Assembly (NCBI RefSeq): GCF_019059575.1
Contig: NW_024881693.1
Location: forward strand, 1-64,000
Reading direction: 5' to 3'
DNA: 64,000 bases
DNA from: Amphibalanus amphitrite
Taxonomy: Eukaryota; Arthropoda; Thecostraca; Balanomorpha; Balanidae
Below are positions 31,981-45,790 of this stretch, one piece after another. Both the position numbers and the translations under genes were made by a program. Under the pieces are notes generated by a model that was not told where the DNA came from, did not search any database, and saw only the letters and a list, made by a program, of their open reading frames with translations. Within the stretch, counting starts at the first letter, position 1, and the number at the start of each line of letters is the position of its first letter.

Positions 31981-34900
31981 GACAAAACACCCGAATGGCG
32001 CGCAGCCAAACCCCTGCATGAAGAAACCGAACAACCGAAGGACACAGTCTCTGAGACTTCAACGCCTATTGAACACCCAGCCACGGAGCAAAAACCAGAC
32101 ACATCAATTGTAGATAATGCCATTTCTAATATCCCAGGTGCAAAACATATTTCCGAGACAACAAAAACCGAAGAGCAGGAAGCTGATGATGAGGTGACAA
32201 AACTGGTTACTACGACCAAACGTATTCAGAGGGAGAAACCTGAAGACATCGAGGAGACTCAAGAGGAAGTGCTTCCTGAGGTGCCCATCGAAGCTGAACC
32301 TACCGTTACTGTCGTTGAGTCGGGAGACTTTGTTGAGGTAACAGAGGTCACAACCACAAAGGAAGTGCAGCCTGGGCCAGACAACAAGGAGGAGATTATT
32401 GTAAAAACAAAGACAAAGAAAACAAAGAGGCCCAAAGATAAACCAACCGAAGGTCCAAAGCCAGACACAAAAACAAAGACACCTTTGGATATGGAGATTG
32501 AGGACATTCCTGGTGTCAAGGAGGTCTCTGAATCAACGGTTACTGAAGTAACTGAAGAAGACGACCAGCCAGTTGAGGTCGTCACAACGACAAAGAAAAT
32601 CAAACGAACAAAACCAAAACGGCCGGAGGACGAGATTGACCAGGTACTGCCTTCGATTCCGCATGTTCCCGAGACCACCGTAACTACAGAGGAAGGCGAT
32701 GATCATGTTACCGTCGTAGAGACTACAACTGTCAAGGATATCACCCCGAAACCCGACAACGAAGAAGAAATAACAGTCGTCACAACCACCAAGAAAACAC
32801 GCAAACCAGTTGAAGGGGATACCACACCAAAGAAGAAACCAAAGAAAGACAAACCCAAACGACGAAGGCTTGAGGAAGCTCCAATCGACAAAGCTATAGC
32901 CGAATTGCCGGGGGTGACAAATATTTCCGAGACAACAAAAACCGAGGTAAAAGAAGCTGATGATGAGGTGACAGAACTAGTTACTACAACAAAACGTATC
33001 AAGAGGGAGAAACCTGACGACATCGATGAGACTCAAGAGGAAGTGCTTCCTGAGGTGCCCATCGAAGCTGAACCTACCGTTACTGCCGTTGAGTCGGACG
33101 ACTTTGTTGAGGTAACAGAAGTGACAACCACAAAGGAAGTGCAGCCTGGGCCAGACAACAAGGAGGAGATTATTGTAAAAACAAAGACAAAGAAAACAAA
33201 GAGGCCCAAAGATAGACCCACCGAAGGTCCAAAGCAAGACACAAAAACAAAGACACCTTTGGATATGGAGATTGAGGACATTCCTGGTGTCAAGGAGGTT
33301 TCTGAGTCAACAGTTACTGAAGTAACTAAAGAAGACGACCTGCCAGTTGAGGTCGTCACAACGACAAAGAAAATCAAACGAACAAGACCAAAACGGCCGG
33401 AGGACAAGATTGACCAGGTACTGCCTTCGATTCCGCATGTTCCCGAGACCACCGTAACTACAGAGGAAGGCGATGATCATGTTACTGTCGTAGAGACTAC
33501 AACTGTCAAGGACATCACCCCGAAACCCGACAACGAAGAAGAGATAACAGTCGTCACAACCACCAAGAAAATACACAAACCTATTGAAAAGGATACCACA
33601 CCAAAGAAGAAGCCAAAGAAAGACAAACCCAAACGGCGAAGGCCCGAGGAAATTCCTATCGACAAAGCTATATCCGAATTGCCGGGAGTAACAGATATTT
33701 CCGAGACGACAAAAACCGAGGTAGAAGAAGCTGATGATGAGGTGATAGAGCTAGTAACTACAACAAAACGTATCCAGAGGGAGAAACCTGAAGACATCGA
33801 GGGGACTCCAGAAGAAGTGCTTCCTGAGGTGCCCATCGAAGCTGAACCTACCGTTACTGTTGTTGAGTCGGGCGACTTTGTTGAGGTAACAGAGGTCACA
33901 ACCACAAAGGAAGTGCAGCCTGGGCCAGACAACAAGGAGGAGATTATTGTAAAAACAAAGACAAAGAAAACAAAGAGACCCAAAGATAAACCAACCGAAG
34001 GTCCAAAGCAAGACACAAAAACAAAGACACCTTTGGATATGGAGATTGAGGACATTCCTGGTGTCAAGGAGGTCTCTGAATCAACGGTTACTGAAGTAAC
34101 TGAAGAAGACGACCAGCCAGTTGAGGTCGTCACAACAACAAAGAAAATTAGACGAACAAGACAAAAACGGCCGGAGGACGACATTGACCAGATACTGCCT
34201 TCGATTCCGCATGTTCCAGAGACCACCGTAACAACAGAGGAAGGCGACGATCATGTTACTGTCGTAGAGACTACAACTGTCAAGGACATCACCCCGAAAC
34301 CCGACAACGAAGAAGAGATAACAGTCGTCACAACCACCAAGAAAACACGCAAACCCGTTGAAGGGGATACCACACCAAAGAAGAAACCAAAGAAAGACAA
34401 ACCTAAACGGCGAAGGCCTGAGGAAACTCCAATCGACAAAGCTATATCCGAATTGCCGGGGGTGACAGATATTTCCGAGACAACAAAAACCGAGGTAGAG
34501 GAAGCTGATGATGAGGTGACAGAATTAGTTACTACGACAAAACATATCCAGAGGGAGAAACGTGACGACATCGAAGAGACTCCAGAGGAAGTGCTTCCTG
34601 AGGTGCCCATCGAAGCTGAACCTACCGTTACTGTCGTTGAGTCGGGAGATTTTGTTGAGGTAACAGAGGTCACAACCATAAAGGAAGTGCAGCCTGGGCC
34701 AGACAATAAGGAGGAGATTATTGTAAAAACAAAGACAAAGAAAACAAAGAGGCCCAAAGATAGACCCACCGAAGGTCCAAAGCAAGACACAAAAACAAAG
34801 ACACCTTTGGATATGGAGATTGAGGACATTCCTGGTGTCAAGGAGGTTTCTGAGTCAACAGTTACTGAAGTAACTAAAGAAGACGACCTGCCAGTTGAGG

Positions 34901-37900
34901 TCGTCACAACGACAAAGAAAATCAAACGAACAAGACCAAAACGGCCGGAGGACGAGATTGACCAGGTACTGCCTTCGATTCCGCATGTTCCCGAGACCAC
35001 CGTAACTACAGAGGAAGGCGATGATCATGTTACTGTCGTAGAGACTATAACTGTCAAGGACATCACCCCGAAACCCGACAACGAAGAAGAGATAACAGTC
35101 GTCACAACCACCAAGAAAACACGCAAACCCGTTGAAGGGGATGCCACACCAAAGAAGAAACCAAAGAGAGACAAACCCAAACGGCGAAGGCCCGAGGAAA
35201 TTCCTATCGACAAAGCTATATCCGAATTGCCGGGAGTAACAGATATTTCCGAGACGACAAAAACCGAGGTAGAAGAAGCTGATGATGAGGTGATAGAGCT
35301 AGTAACTACAACAAAACGTATCCAGAGGGAGAAACCTGAAGACATCGAGGGGACTCCAGAAGAAGTGCTTCCTGAGGTGCCCATCGAAGCTGAACCTACC
35401 GTTACTGTTGTTGAGTCGGGCGACTTTGTTGAGGTAACAGAGGTCACAACCACAAAGGAAGTGCAGCCTGGGTCAGACAACAAGGAGGAGATTATTGTAA
35501 AAACAAAGACAAAGAAAACAAAGAGACCCAAAGATAAAACAACCGAAGGTCCAAAGCCAGACACAAAAACAAAGACAACTTTGGATATGGAGATTGAGGA
35601 CATTCCTGGTGTCAAGGAGGTCTCTGAGTCAACGGTTACTGAAGTAACTGAAGAAGACGACCAGCCAGTTGAGGTCGTCACAACAACAAAGAAAATCAAA
35701 CGAACAAGACCAAAACGGCCGGAGGACGACATTGACCAGATACTGCCTTCGATTCCGCATGTTCCCGAGACCACCGTAACAACAGAGGAAGGCGACGATC
35801 ATGTTACTGTCGTAGAGACTACAACTGTCAAGGACATCACCCCGAAACCCGACAACGAAGAAGAGATAACAGTCGTCACAACCACCAAGAAAACACGCAA
35901 ACCCGTTGAAGGGGATACCACACCAAAGAAGAAACCAAAGAAAGACAAACCTAAACGGCGAAGGCCTGAGGAAACTCCAATCGACAAAGCTATATCCGAA
36001 TTGCCGGGGGTGACAGATATTTCCGAGACAACAAAAACCGAGGTAGAAGAAGCTGATGATGAGGTGATAGAGCTAGTAACTACAACAAAACGTATCCAGA
36101 GGGAGAAACCTGAAGACATCGAGGGGACTCCAGAAGAAGTGCTTCCTGAGGTGCCCATCGAAGCTGAACCTACCGTTACTGTTGTTGAGTCGGGCGACTT
36201 TGTTGAGGTAACAGAGGTCACAACCACAAAGGAAGTGCAGCCTGGGCCAGACAACAAGGAGGAGATTATTTTAAAAACAAAGACAAAGAAAACAAAGAGA
36301 CCCAAAGATAAACCAACCGAAGGTCCAAAGCAAGACACAAAAACAAAGACACCTTTGGATATGGAGATTGAGGACATTCCTGGTGTCAAGGAGGTCTCTG
36401 AGTCAACGGTTACTGAAGTAACTGAAGAAGACGAAGAAGAAGTTGAGGTCGTCACAACAACAAAGAAAATTAGACGAACAAGACCAAAACGGCCGGAGGA
36501 CGACATTGACCAGATACTGCCTTCGATTCCGCATGTTCCCGAGACCACCGTAACAACAGAGGAAGGCGACGATCATGTTACTGTCGTAGAGACTACAACT
36601 GTCAAGGACATCACCCCGAAACCCGACAACGAAGAAGAGATAACAGTCGTCACAACCACCAAGAAAACACGCAAACCCGTTGAAGGGGATACCACACCAA
36701 AGAAGAAACCAAAGAAAGACAAACCCAAACGGCGAAGGCCCGAGGAAACTCCAATCGACAAAGCTATATCCGAATTGCCGGGAGTGACAGGTATTTCCGA
36801 GACGACAAAAACCGAGGTAGAGGAAGCTGATGATGAGGTGACAGAATTAGTTACTACGACAAAACGTATCCAGAGGGAGAAACCTGACGACATCGAAGAG
36901 ACTCCAGAGGAAGTGCTTCCTGAGGTGCCCATCGAAGCTGAACCTACCGTTACTGTCGTTGAGTCGGGAGACTTTGTTGAGGTAACAGAGGTCACAACCA
37001 TAAAGGAAGTGCAGCCTGGGCCAGACAATAAGGAGGAGGTTATTGTAAAAACAAAGACAAGGAAAACAAAGAGGCCCAAAGATAAACCAACCGAAGGTCC
37101 AAAGCCAGACACAAAAACAAAGACACCTTTGGATATGGAGATTGATGACATTCCTGGTGTCAAGGAGGTCTCTGAATCAACGGTTACTGAAGTAACTGAA
37201 GAAGACGACCAGCCAGTTGAGGTCGTCACAACAACAAAGAAAATCAAACGAACAAAACCAAAACGGCCGGAAGCCGAGATTGACCAGGTACTGCCTTCGA
37301 TTCCGCATGTTCCCGAAACCACAGTAACTACAGAGGAAGGCGATGATCATGTTACTGTCGTAGAGACTACAACTGTCAAGGACATTACCCCGAAACCCGA
37401 CAACCAAGAAGAGATAACAGTCGTCACAACCACCAAGAAAATACACAAACCCGTTGAAGGGGATGCCACACCAAACAAGAAACCAAAGAAAGACAAACCC
37501 AAACGACGAAGGCCTGAGGAAGCTTCCATCGACAAAGCTATAGCCGAATTGCCGGGGGTGACAGATATTTCCGAGACAACAAAAACCGAGGTAGAAGAAG
37601 CTGATGATGAAGTGATAGAGCTAGTAACTACAACAAAACGTATCCAGAGGGAGAAACCTGAAGACATCGAGAGGACTCCAGAGGAAGTGCTTCCTGAGGT
37701 GCCCATCGAAGCTGAACCTACCGTTACTGTTGTTGAGTCGGGCGACTTTGTTGAGGTAACAGAGGTCACAACCACAAAGGAGGTGCAGACTGGGCCAGAC
37801 AACAAGGAGGAGATTATTGTAAAAACAAAGACAAAGAAAACAAAGAGACCCAAAGATAAACCAACCGAAGGTCCAAAGCAAGACACAAGAAAGACACCTT

Positions 37901-39861
37901 TGGATATGGAGATTGAGGACATTCCTGGTGTCAAGGAGGTCTCTGAGTCAACGGTTACTGAAGTAACTGAAGAAGACGACCAGCCAGTTGAGGTCGTCAC
38001 AACAACAAAGAAAATCAAACGAACAAGACCAAAACGGCCGGAGGACGACATTGACCAGATACTGCCTTCGATTCCGCATGTTCCCGAGACCACCGTAACA
38101 ACAGAGGAAGGCGACGATCATGTTACTGTCGTAGAGACTACAACTGTCAAGGACATCACCCCGAAACCCGACAACGAAGAAGAGATAACAGTCGTCACAA
38201 CCACCAAGAAAACACGCAAACCCGTTGAAGGGGATACCACACCAAAGAAGAAACCAAAGAAAGACAAACCTAAACGGCGAAGGCCTGAGGAAGCTTTCAT
38301 CGACAAAGCTATAGCCGAATTGCCGGGAGTGACAGATATTTCCGAGACAACAAAAACCGAGGTAGAAGAAGCTGATCATGAGGTGATAGAGCTAGTAACT
38401 ACAACAAAACGTATCCAGAGGGAGAAACCTGAAGACATCGAGGGGACTCCAGAGGAAGTGCTTCCTGAGGTGCCCATCGAAGCTGAACCTACCGTTACTG
38501 TTGTTGAGTCGGGCGACTTTGTTGAGGTAACAGAGGTCACAACCACAAAGGAAGTGCAGCCTGGGCCAGACAACAAGGAGGAGATTATTGTAAAAACAAA
38601 GACAAAGAAAACAAAGAGACCCAAAGATAAACCAACCGAAGGTCCAAAGCAAGACACAAGAAAGACACCTTTGGATATGGAGATTGAGGACATTCCTGGT
38701 GTCAAGGAGGTTTCTGAGTCAACAGTTACTGAAGTAACTAAAGAAGACGACCTGCCAGTTGAGGTCGTCACAACGACAAAGAAAATCAAACGAACAAGAC
38801 CAAAACGGCCGGAGGACGAGACCGACCAGATATTACCTTCGATTCCGCATGTTCCCGAGACCACAGTATCTACAGAGGAAGGCGACGATCATGTTACTGT
38901 CGTAGAGACTACAACTGTCAAGGACATCACCCCGAAACCCGACAACGAAGAAGAAATAACAGTCGTCACAACCACCAAGAAAATACACAAACCCATTGAA
39001 GGGGATACCATACCAAAGAAGAAACCAAAGAAAGACAAACCCAAACGACGAAGGCCTGAGGAAGCTCCAATCGACAAAGCTATAGCCGAATTGCCGGGGT
39101 TGACAGGTATTTCCGAGACGACAAAAACCGAGGTAGAGGAAGCTGATGATGAGGTAACAGAATTAGTTACTACGACAAAACGTATCCAGAGGGAGAAACC
39201 TGACGACATCGAAGAGACTCCAGAGGAAGTGCTTCCTGAGGTGCCCATCGAAGCTGAACCTACCGTTACTGTTGTTGAGTCGGGAGACTTTGTTGAGGTA
39301 ACAGAGGTCACAACCACAAAGGAAGTGCAGCCTGGGCCAGACAACAAGGAGGAGATTATTGTAAAAACAAAGACAAAGAAAACAAAGAGGCCCAAAGATA
39401 AGCCAACCGAAGGTCCAAAGCAAGACACAACAACAAAGACACCTTTGGATATGGAGATTGACAACATTCCTGGTGTCAAGGAGGTCTCTGAGTCAACGGT
39501 TACTGAAGTAACTGAAGAAGACGACCAGCCAGTTGAGGTCATCACAACGACAAAGAAAATCAAACGAACAAAACCAAAACGGCCGGAGGACGACATTGAC
39601 CAGATACTGCCTTCGATTCCGCATGTTCCCGAGACCACAGTAACTACAGAGGAAGGCGATGATCATGCTACTGTCGTAGAGACTACAACTGTCAAGGACA
39701 TCACCCCGAAACCCGACAACGAAGAAGAGATAACAGTCGTCACAACTACAAAGAAAACTCGAAAGCCTACCGAGAACTTGCCTGAAGAAGCACAAAGCCC
39801 AGTTCAAGAAACCACCGCTGATACAAGCATCCTCAAACAACGCAGAAGTGACGTGCCTGAG
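31981..39861 (+). CDS. sls: Giant 7.9-kb exon, ten 258-residue Thr/Val/Lys/Glu repeats
   Basis: It runs from ACTTCCAG to GAG|GTAACT, 2,627 codons with no stop or frame change. It starts DKTPEWRAAKPLHEETEQPK, a PEW-module variant. Ten near-identical 774-base superunits follow. Each has an A unit (IPGVTDISETTKTEVEEADD ... VLPEVPIEAEPTVTVVESGD ... KTKTKKTKRPKD) and a B unit (IPGVKEVSESTVTEVTEEDD ... LPSIPHVPETTVTTEEGDDH ... VTTTKKTRKPVEGDTTPKKK). Acidic T/V-rich strands alternate with Lys/Pro-rich hinges. I know no named domain for this unit. Its place among PEVK exons makes it part of the elastic region of sallimus. It ends with RSDVPE. Confidence 0.9.
32113..39765 (+). repeat. 774-base tandem array, 10 copies (20 half-units)
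   Basis: Identical landmarks recur every 774 bases (for example the VLPEVPIEAEPTVT codons near 32270, 33044, 33818, 34592, 35366, 36140, 36914, 37688, 38456, 39224). Two copies lack six bases (TRKTP in place of TKTKTP near 37890 and 38660). Copies differ at only scattered positions. Each 774-base copy contains two related 129-residue units. Confidence 0.93.
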
Positions 39862-41592
39862 GTAACTTAAATGACGTTTTTCGAGCTTATTTTTACTGGC
39901 TTAAATATTAATTATTCTTATTTCAGCCAACAAAACTGTGTATTATGTTAATAACCGCCAGCGTTTACCATCCATTAATATGGAAATAATACCACTTTAT
40001 TTTATCGCTTCGTTATTCATATTAAAGATCCTTCCTTAATGTATAACGCATTTCACAAAACTTTTAACAAAAACTGAAATTGAAGAAATAGGCAAGTAAG
40101 TTTAGCGTGAAACATTCTTCTTGGTGAATAAATTATATTTCATACCTTTTATAATGCAAAAGAACGTAAAAACACTAATTGGTTCAAGCATTTTCCAATA
40201 ACGCTTTTTAATCGTGTCTTTGGCAACCTATTAATTTCGGAAAAAGTAGGCAACCAGTGAAACAGAGCTTTGTTTAAGGCAGCATCACACGTATTTATTT
40301 TCCTATGGTTCTCGAAACGGCAGGTACCTATGTATAATTTAATATTTAGTACGCAGCTTGGAGATCGAGTTTCGACGAAAGATCAATAAACTATTTAGAA
40401 CGTAGGCCAGTTTTTCTAATCATTTTCATTGCCAGCCATATCCATTATCCATGAACACCCGTCGCCTCAGATTGAATTAATGTTTCTTCTCAATCCAAGC
40501 ATGCTAGTATGTAAAATGCATGGATAACAATGCATCGAATCCGTCCCAGGATGTGCTTACCACTTGTCATCAATGGTTACGCTGTGCCGTCATCATGTTG
40601 TCGGGTTGTTCCATTGTCATGTTAGCATGGGAGTCATGTGTCTCGTCAGTGAACACCGTCCGTACATGTGTACAATAATTACGGAACAGATGATCTCAGC
40701 ACGCCACACGCTACACGCAGGGTTCACTTCCCCGCCCGGACGCGGCGCGGCCCGACCGCCGGGGGTCGCCTTCCGTCGCCGACAGCGATGCGACAATGCC
40801 TTCTGACGCCGAGGTTTGTGCAGGCCCTCGCAGCAGCCTCGCCTGATCACTTCTTCTTCGCTCTGTCAATGGCTTTTTTCTTTTTCGCTCGCGGGGCTGT
40901 TCGCCCATCGCTTTACCACCGTGTTGCCGTACTGGAGCGAGACCTTTACTTGAAACGCTGATGTTCACGCAAGTTTGACTTCCCGCGTATCAATGCATAA
41001 CGCCTTCGCTATGTGTGACAACGCATCTGTCAGATTTAGAGACCAGGTTGGTACTTATTTTCTTCGTTGCTCTTTATTCCTCTAATGGTGACTAGTTACT
41101 TGTTAATGAACTTGAACTTTGTGCCCGTTAAGCAGCTATGATTTCATTTAAGGTTGTTGATTCCCTAAATAAAACGTTGCATATTCTTCCCTATGGGGAA
41201 ACAGGGCGCAAACTGTTTCCTTTTTTTCCCACGAACTGTTTTGATTTGTATAATAACATTTTAACCTTTTAAATGATGTTAATGAATAATGTTGTACAAA
41301 ATGGCGAACAAAATAAACGAACTAACCATCAATCGACCCAAGATCATATTAGTACAAAATGAGATGTGTAAGTTGATAGTTGTTTGTTGTTGTTTTTTTT
41401 ACTGTTACGTAATGATAATTTGTAAAAATATTACGCGATGGTTCAAATAGAAGAACATCATTAAATCTTCACTGAGCCGATGCGTAGTGACGCTTCATGG
41501 AGGTGAAAATCCTGCAAATTTCTATACCAAGATATATTCTTGAAAAAAACGTGGTACTTGAAATTAGTATAAACTTCAACCCGCGCACCAAC

Positions 41593-41619
41593 GGGGGGGG
41601 GGGGCGGATATCCGCCCCC
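41593..41619. repeat. Poly-G run ending in a 20-base palindrome
   Basis: A run of G leads into GGGGGCGGATATCCGCCCCC (41600-41619), a perfect palindrome centred on TA at 41609-41610. Confidence 0.8.
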
Positions 41620-43182
41620 TCCCCCAGAGGTTTTCGTAAATAGCGGGAAACGTAGGGACTTTTTGCAACTTTGTCACCGTGTAAGAGCTACAGTAGATGA
41701 CGGAGGCCTTTGAAAGTCGCAGGATATAATGCGGTCATTGGTAGCTACAAGTTGTTTATCTCGGAATTTTGATATCGATGACCAAAGGTCAGGTTGACCA
41801 AACCTTGACCTCCCCATTATAGTTTTTTCACTAAAATGCGTCGGAAAATGACTTCATATGCGATTGACCTTGACTACCTTCAGGCTTGTTTTGCTATTGG
41901 GCAGCTGTAGGGTCATGTGACGTCATCAAAGGTCACCAAAGTTTTTTTTTGCAAAAACTCCTTACAGAAGCAAGATGCAGTCGCGCGGATAGTCTCAATG
42001 TGTTAAGCTCGTCAAGGCGCACTTGATGATATGCATGATGACCTTGAGGTTACGTGACCTGAGGTCAAACTTTGACCTTGACCTTTCGAGGTCAACATAT
42101 TAATGAATTGATGCGGATTGACGAGAGGATCACGATGGTGTCATTAGCTTGTTCTTAGCTTGGCTACTTCCAATGTTCTTCGAGAAAAACTTCAAAACTC
42201 TAGTCTGTTCCACATCAAGCTTGCGGTCGGAGTTTCTTCAACAGGTCGCTCCTCTGCTTAAGAATTTGCTTCCTTAAATGTAAGAGCTGTATATACAGAA
42301 ATCACACACTGCTTTCAGCATGACAGTTCGGCCGCAAGCTTGAAACGGAACAGAGTATAGTTCCGCCATTTTGACTTTTTTCCCCTTTGACGTTATCTTT
42401 GACCTGAGTCTGACCTGAAAATGACTAGAAAAAACAACTGTAGATCTTGTCCGTGCGTACCCCATGCCGTTTACCGCTTGTCACTATCTTGCTTCGTTCT
42501 CGAGATATCAGGTGGCGGTCATCCACCCCTCCCCCCCCCCCTCCGCTGTCGGTGCGAAGTTCACGCGGATGGACGGCGGACCCCAGTCGGTGCGCGAGTT
42601 AAGGACAAAGTTATATTTATAAAGAAAAAGCATATGAATGGCAAAGCTTCATGAGAGCAGACGAATGTTTTGTGCGCTGCACACATTTTTTATGACACGG
42701 CCATACTCAGATACCATAAATACCATAAATGTCATGTATGAGCAGCAAAGCTGAGCTTCGTGGATACTAGATCCTCTACGAATCAGAAAACTTTGTCACA
42801 TAAGAGTATGTAACTGTCGCGCATCGACGCATCGACGTAACACTTAAGTTCCATAGAACCTTTCGAATCTTAAGTTTTTTTTCTCGAAAACATATAAAAA
42901 AGTTGGCGACGCTTTGGCAACATTATCATTCATATCTTGTGAAAACGACTGATCAGAATCACTTGGTCAGATATGTGATCCCAGCTCAAAGCGTGGGTTT
43001 TATATTTTGGATTGAGTTTGGCTCCCCTGTCCGTCCAATTACTTCGTACTTAAGCTTTTTATATAAATTTAGTCCGAACCTTTTGAATGGAAGGATTCAC
43101 AAGGACATAGCCCCCCCCCCCTCCTAAGCGAAGCTTATTGCGTTGACCCTCCCCTCTACCCTCCGATCGCGCAATTACAGTT

Positions 43183-43213
43183 CTATGGCAGAATTTGGAG
43201 AATTCTGCCATAG
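43183..43213. repeat. Perfect 13-base hairpin
   Basis: CTATGGCAGAATT (43183-43195), spacer TGGAG, then AATTCTGCCATAG (43201-43213). A perfect stem-loop in the large intron, outside any exon. Confidence 0.8.
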
Positions 43214-43536
43214 CACCCACGTTAACCCGCGCATGACTGGGGTGGGGGCTCGACAGAGCCCCCCTCCCGTTTTTCGGCAATATCTTATTTGACGGATCAA
43301 CACAAAATTCGCGGTACCTTCAGCGGCATACATTTAACACTTTGTGTTACAATTTCGACTTCCTAGCTACCATAGTTTGGCCGGAAATGACTTCAGAGTG
43401 ACGTCATGTCGGCCGATTTTGATGCAAAATATTGAATTACGGCTGACGCTCTCAAGAACTCAGTTTTAAAGCTAGATCCAATTTATTTGCAAGAGTGGAC
43501 TACAAATACACTTAGCTACCAAACTGCTATCTCATT

Positions 43537-44447
43537 ACCCCTCGCCCGCACATGGGGGGGGGGTTGCCACCCCCCCCCCCCCCCCAGGTAGTCTTTCGGC
43601 TCTGCACTCGACATTTTTAGAGCTAGAAGGCTGATTTTTCGTATAGCTGCTCCTCTATCCTTTCTTGATGTCTGCTGAAAATTTCAAGTTTCTGTGATTT
43701 TTGGTTTCGGAGATATGACCTTGTTTTTCACGTCATGTCATGACCCAAATGGCTAATTCTCAACATCTTGCGTTTGTTATGGGCCTTGTGAGCTTTTGAC
43801 ACCTTGATTTCGGCCTTGTTTGCCAGTCTTACCTCCCACCTATCATGGAACATGTTGTTCGACGATGTACAGGTGTCAAGGTCAGGGTCAAGGTCAACCT
43901 AGGTCATCTAAGATAATTGCGTTTTAGGCAAGCTGAATTTACTTTTTGTGAAGTTTTTTGACTGCATTTTTGGTAAAAGCTTCTCAGATCATGATTTCAT
44001 GTAAAGTGGACACATAAACAATCGGTGCACACATCAGTATACACACAGACACACACAGACATACAAACACATATAATTGACCTTGACCTAACTTGACCTG
44101 AAATGACCTCAGCAGCAAAAATTTGGTCGGGTAGTGTGACAAAGAGCTTCTAGCTGGCTTGGCACCAGAAAACGGCATCGTCATCGGTATATGCTAAGCA
44201 GCGCACTTGATATCCAACGGTGACCCAAAACAGCAACATTTTTTAGTTTGACCTGACCTGGAAGGTCAATGACTGACCTGAGAAGGTAAAACTGGGTATC
44301 ATTGGATTCGTCTCTTCCCAAAGAATCTTTTTGGTCTTTACCGCTAAGCTCTATCTCCAACAGGAACGAAATGGCGCGGGGGGTGGCAACCCCCCCCCCC
44401 CCCATGTGCGTTCTGGGATGGGAAAATGGCATGTGCGGGCGAGGGTT
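43537..44447. repeat. Inverted copies bearing G/C runs
   Basis: CCCTCGCCCGCACATG plus a G run and GTTGCCACCC at 43537-43575 recur in inverted form at 44379-44447 (GGGTGGCAACCC, C run, CATGTGCG ... CATGTGCGGGCGAGGG). The right copy contains an extra segment of about 28 bases. They may be the ends of one small element or two copies of one repeat. Confidence 0.6.
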
Positions 44448-44602
44448 AAAAAAAAATGAAAAAATATGTATTTACAATTACAAAAATATATTTTTTGATT
44501 TCTACAAAAAGTTTCTCATTTTTGTCAAACACCGGAATATGTGTGATAAAACCACTGAACTCTAATATATACTGGAAGGAGCATTGGTGACTTGTTTTTG
44601 TC

Positions 44603-44775
44603 TATCGATTTCCGCCATGTTGTGTATACCAGAAATATAAATTGCATGTACGGTAGCAGAGGTGCAGTTTAGTGAGAGGTACACTACTCAAAAGTGCTGC
44701 TGCTTCATGCTTGCAGTTTGATTGCAGTGATCAACTTTTCAAGACTTTGGTATACACAACATGGCGGAAATCGTT
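44603..44775. mobile_element. MITE-like element with 28-base inverted ends
   Basis: ATCGATTTCCGCCATGTTGT to GTATACCA on the left, and TGGTATACACAACATGGCGG to AAATCGTT on the right, are near-perfect inverted copies around about 115 bases of unrelated sequence. The size (about 170 bases) and lack of coding capacity suit a miniature inverted-repeat transposable element. The family is unknown. Confidence 0.65.
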
Positions 44776-45699
44776 AGACATTCTGGCCCATATACGGCCA
44801 AGGCGAGTGCCTCCCCCTGGATAAAACACACACTGATAAACTACTTTAGCAAGTTGTAGCCCAATATCTTCAAAAATAGACAAGCTATTTGCATTATTGT
44901 CAAAATTTTACAATTATATATTTTTCAAAACAATTTTTCAGTACATTTTTGACATCGTACAGCAATATTCATGGCACCATCGTATTTCTGAACTCAAACT
45001 GCATCTGATAAGCACCATTTTTTGTTAAAAAATTTCATTTTCAAATTTTGACCTTTGCTGACCTGAAAGTGACCTGACCTGTAAATTCAGCTAGAAATGA
45101 CCTCAAATGACGCAGACGACATTTTTTTCGAAATATCCGTGTAAAATGGACCATGAGACATGCGTCACGTGACCGATACATGATATACAATTTTCGTGAC
45201 CTAGGATGACGTGGCCTTGGCCTGAAAAAAAAAAAATTGAAGTAAAAGTTCGGTACCCTCAGGGTATCTAAAGCATATATTAAGGAGTGCGTAAACCAAA
45301 AATGAGCCTGATCAGTCTTGTCAACCGGCGGTCAGAGCCTAAATTGTGAACAAGCAAAAATGCTGATAATTTTTACTTTGACCTGACCTATGACATGACA
45401 GGTGACCTCGAGGTCAATGACAATAGGCTTCGCTCGACAGTTTTTCCAGGTCTATCAGACGCCGTTTGAATTTTGACGATCGGCCCAGTATTTTCGGAGA
45501 TAGGACGCCGGGGGCTTTGGAGAGTCACTCGCGTTATGGAAAATACCCCAGCCATGCGCGGTTTAAACTTTAGCAGCATTTCCAAAGTTTAAGGTGCGCA
45601 CATAGCCAGCGCGGCCGGTCCCCTCACTGACTTCACCTGGCTACGGCCTGCCACCAACCGCAACCATACCTGTCAGGAGGCCCATAAACGTTAATCGCC

Positions 45700-45790
45700 C
45701 GTCGCGCTTCAAACCCGGACTGTTATAACTAGGAACGCGTGCTCTCACCACGCGGAGTCCAACGCTCTACCGACTGAGCTACCGGGACCA
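45700..45790 (-). repeat. tRNA-like stretch (SINE head or tRNA pseudogene)
   Basis: On the minus strand it reads GGTCCCGGTAGCTCAGTCGG then TAGAGCGTTGGACTC, an acceptor start plus a good A box (TAGCTCAGTCGGTAGAGC). About 40 bases on comes CCGGGTTTGAAGC, a weak B box. The anticodon stem and the 3' acceptor strand do not pair, so it is not a working tRNA. It is probably the head of a tRNA-derived SINE. Confidence 0.45.

Noticed and set aside
32259-39638. Repeated 249-residue minus-strand frames opposite the 7.9-kb exon
   Set aside because: They recur every 774 bases exactly with the plus-strand repeat and are Ser/Val-rich mirror images. The plus strand has the splice sites and the family context.
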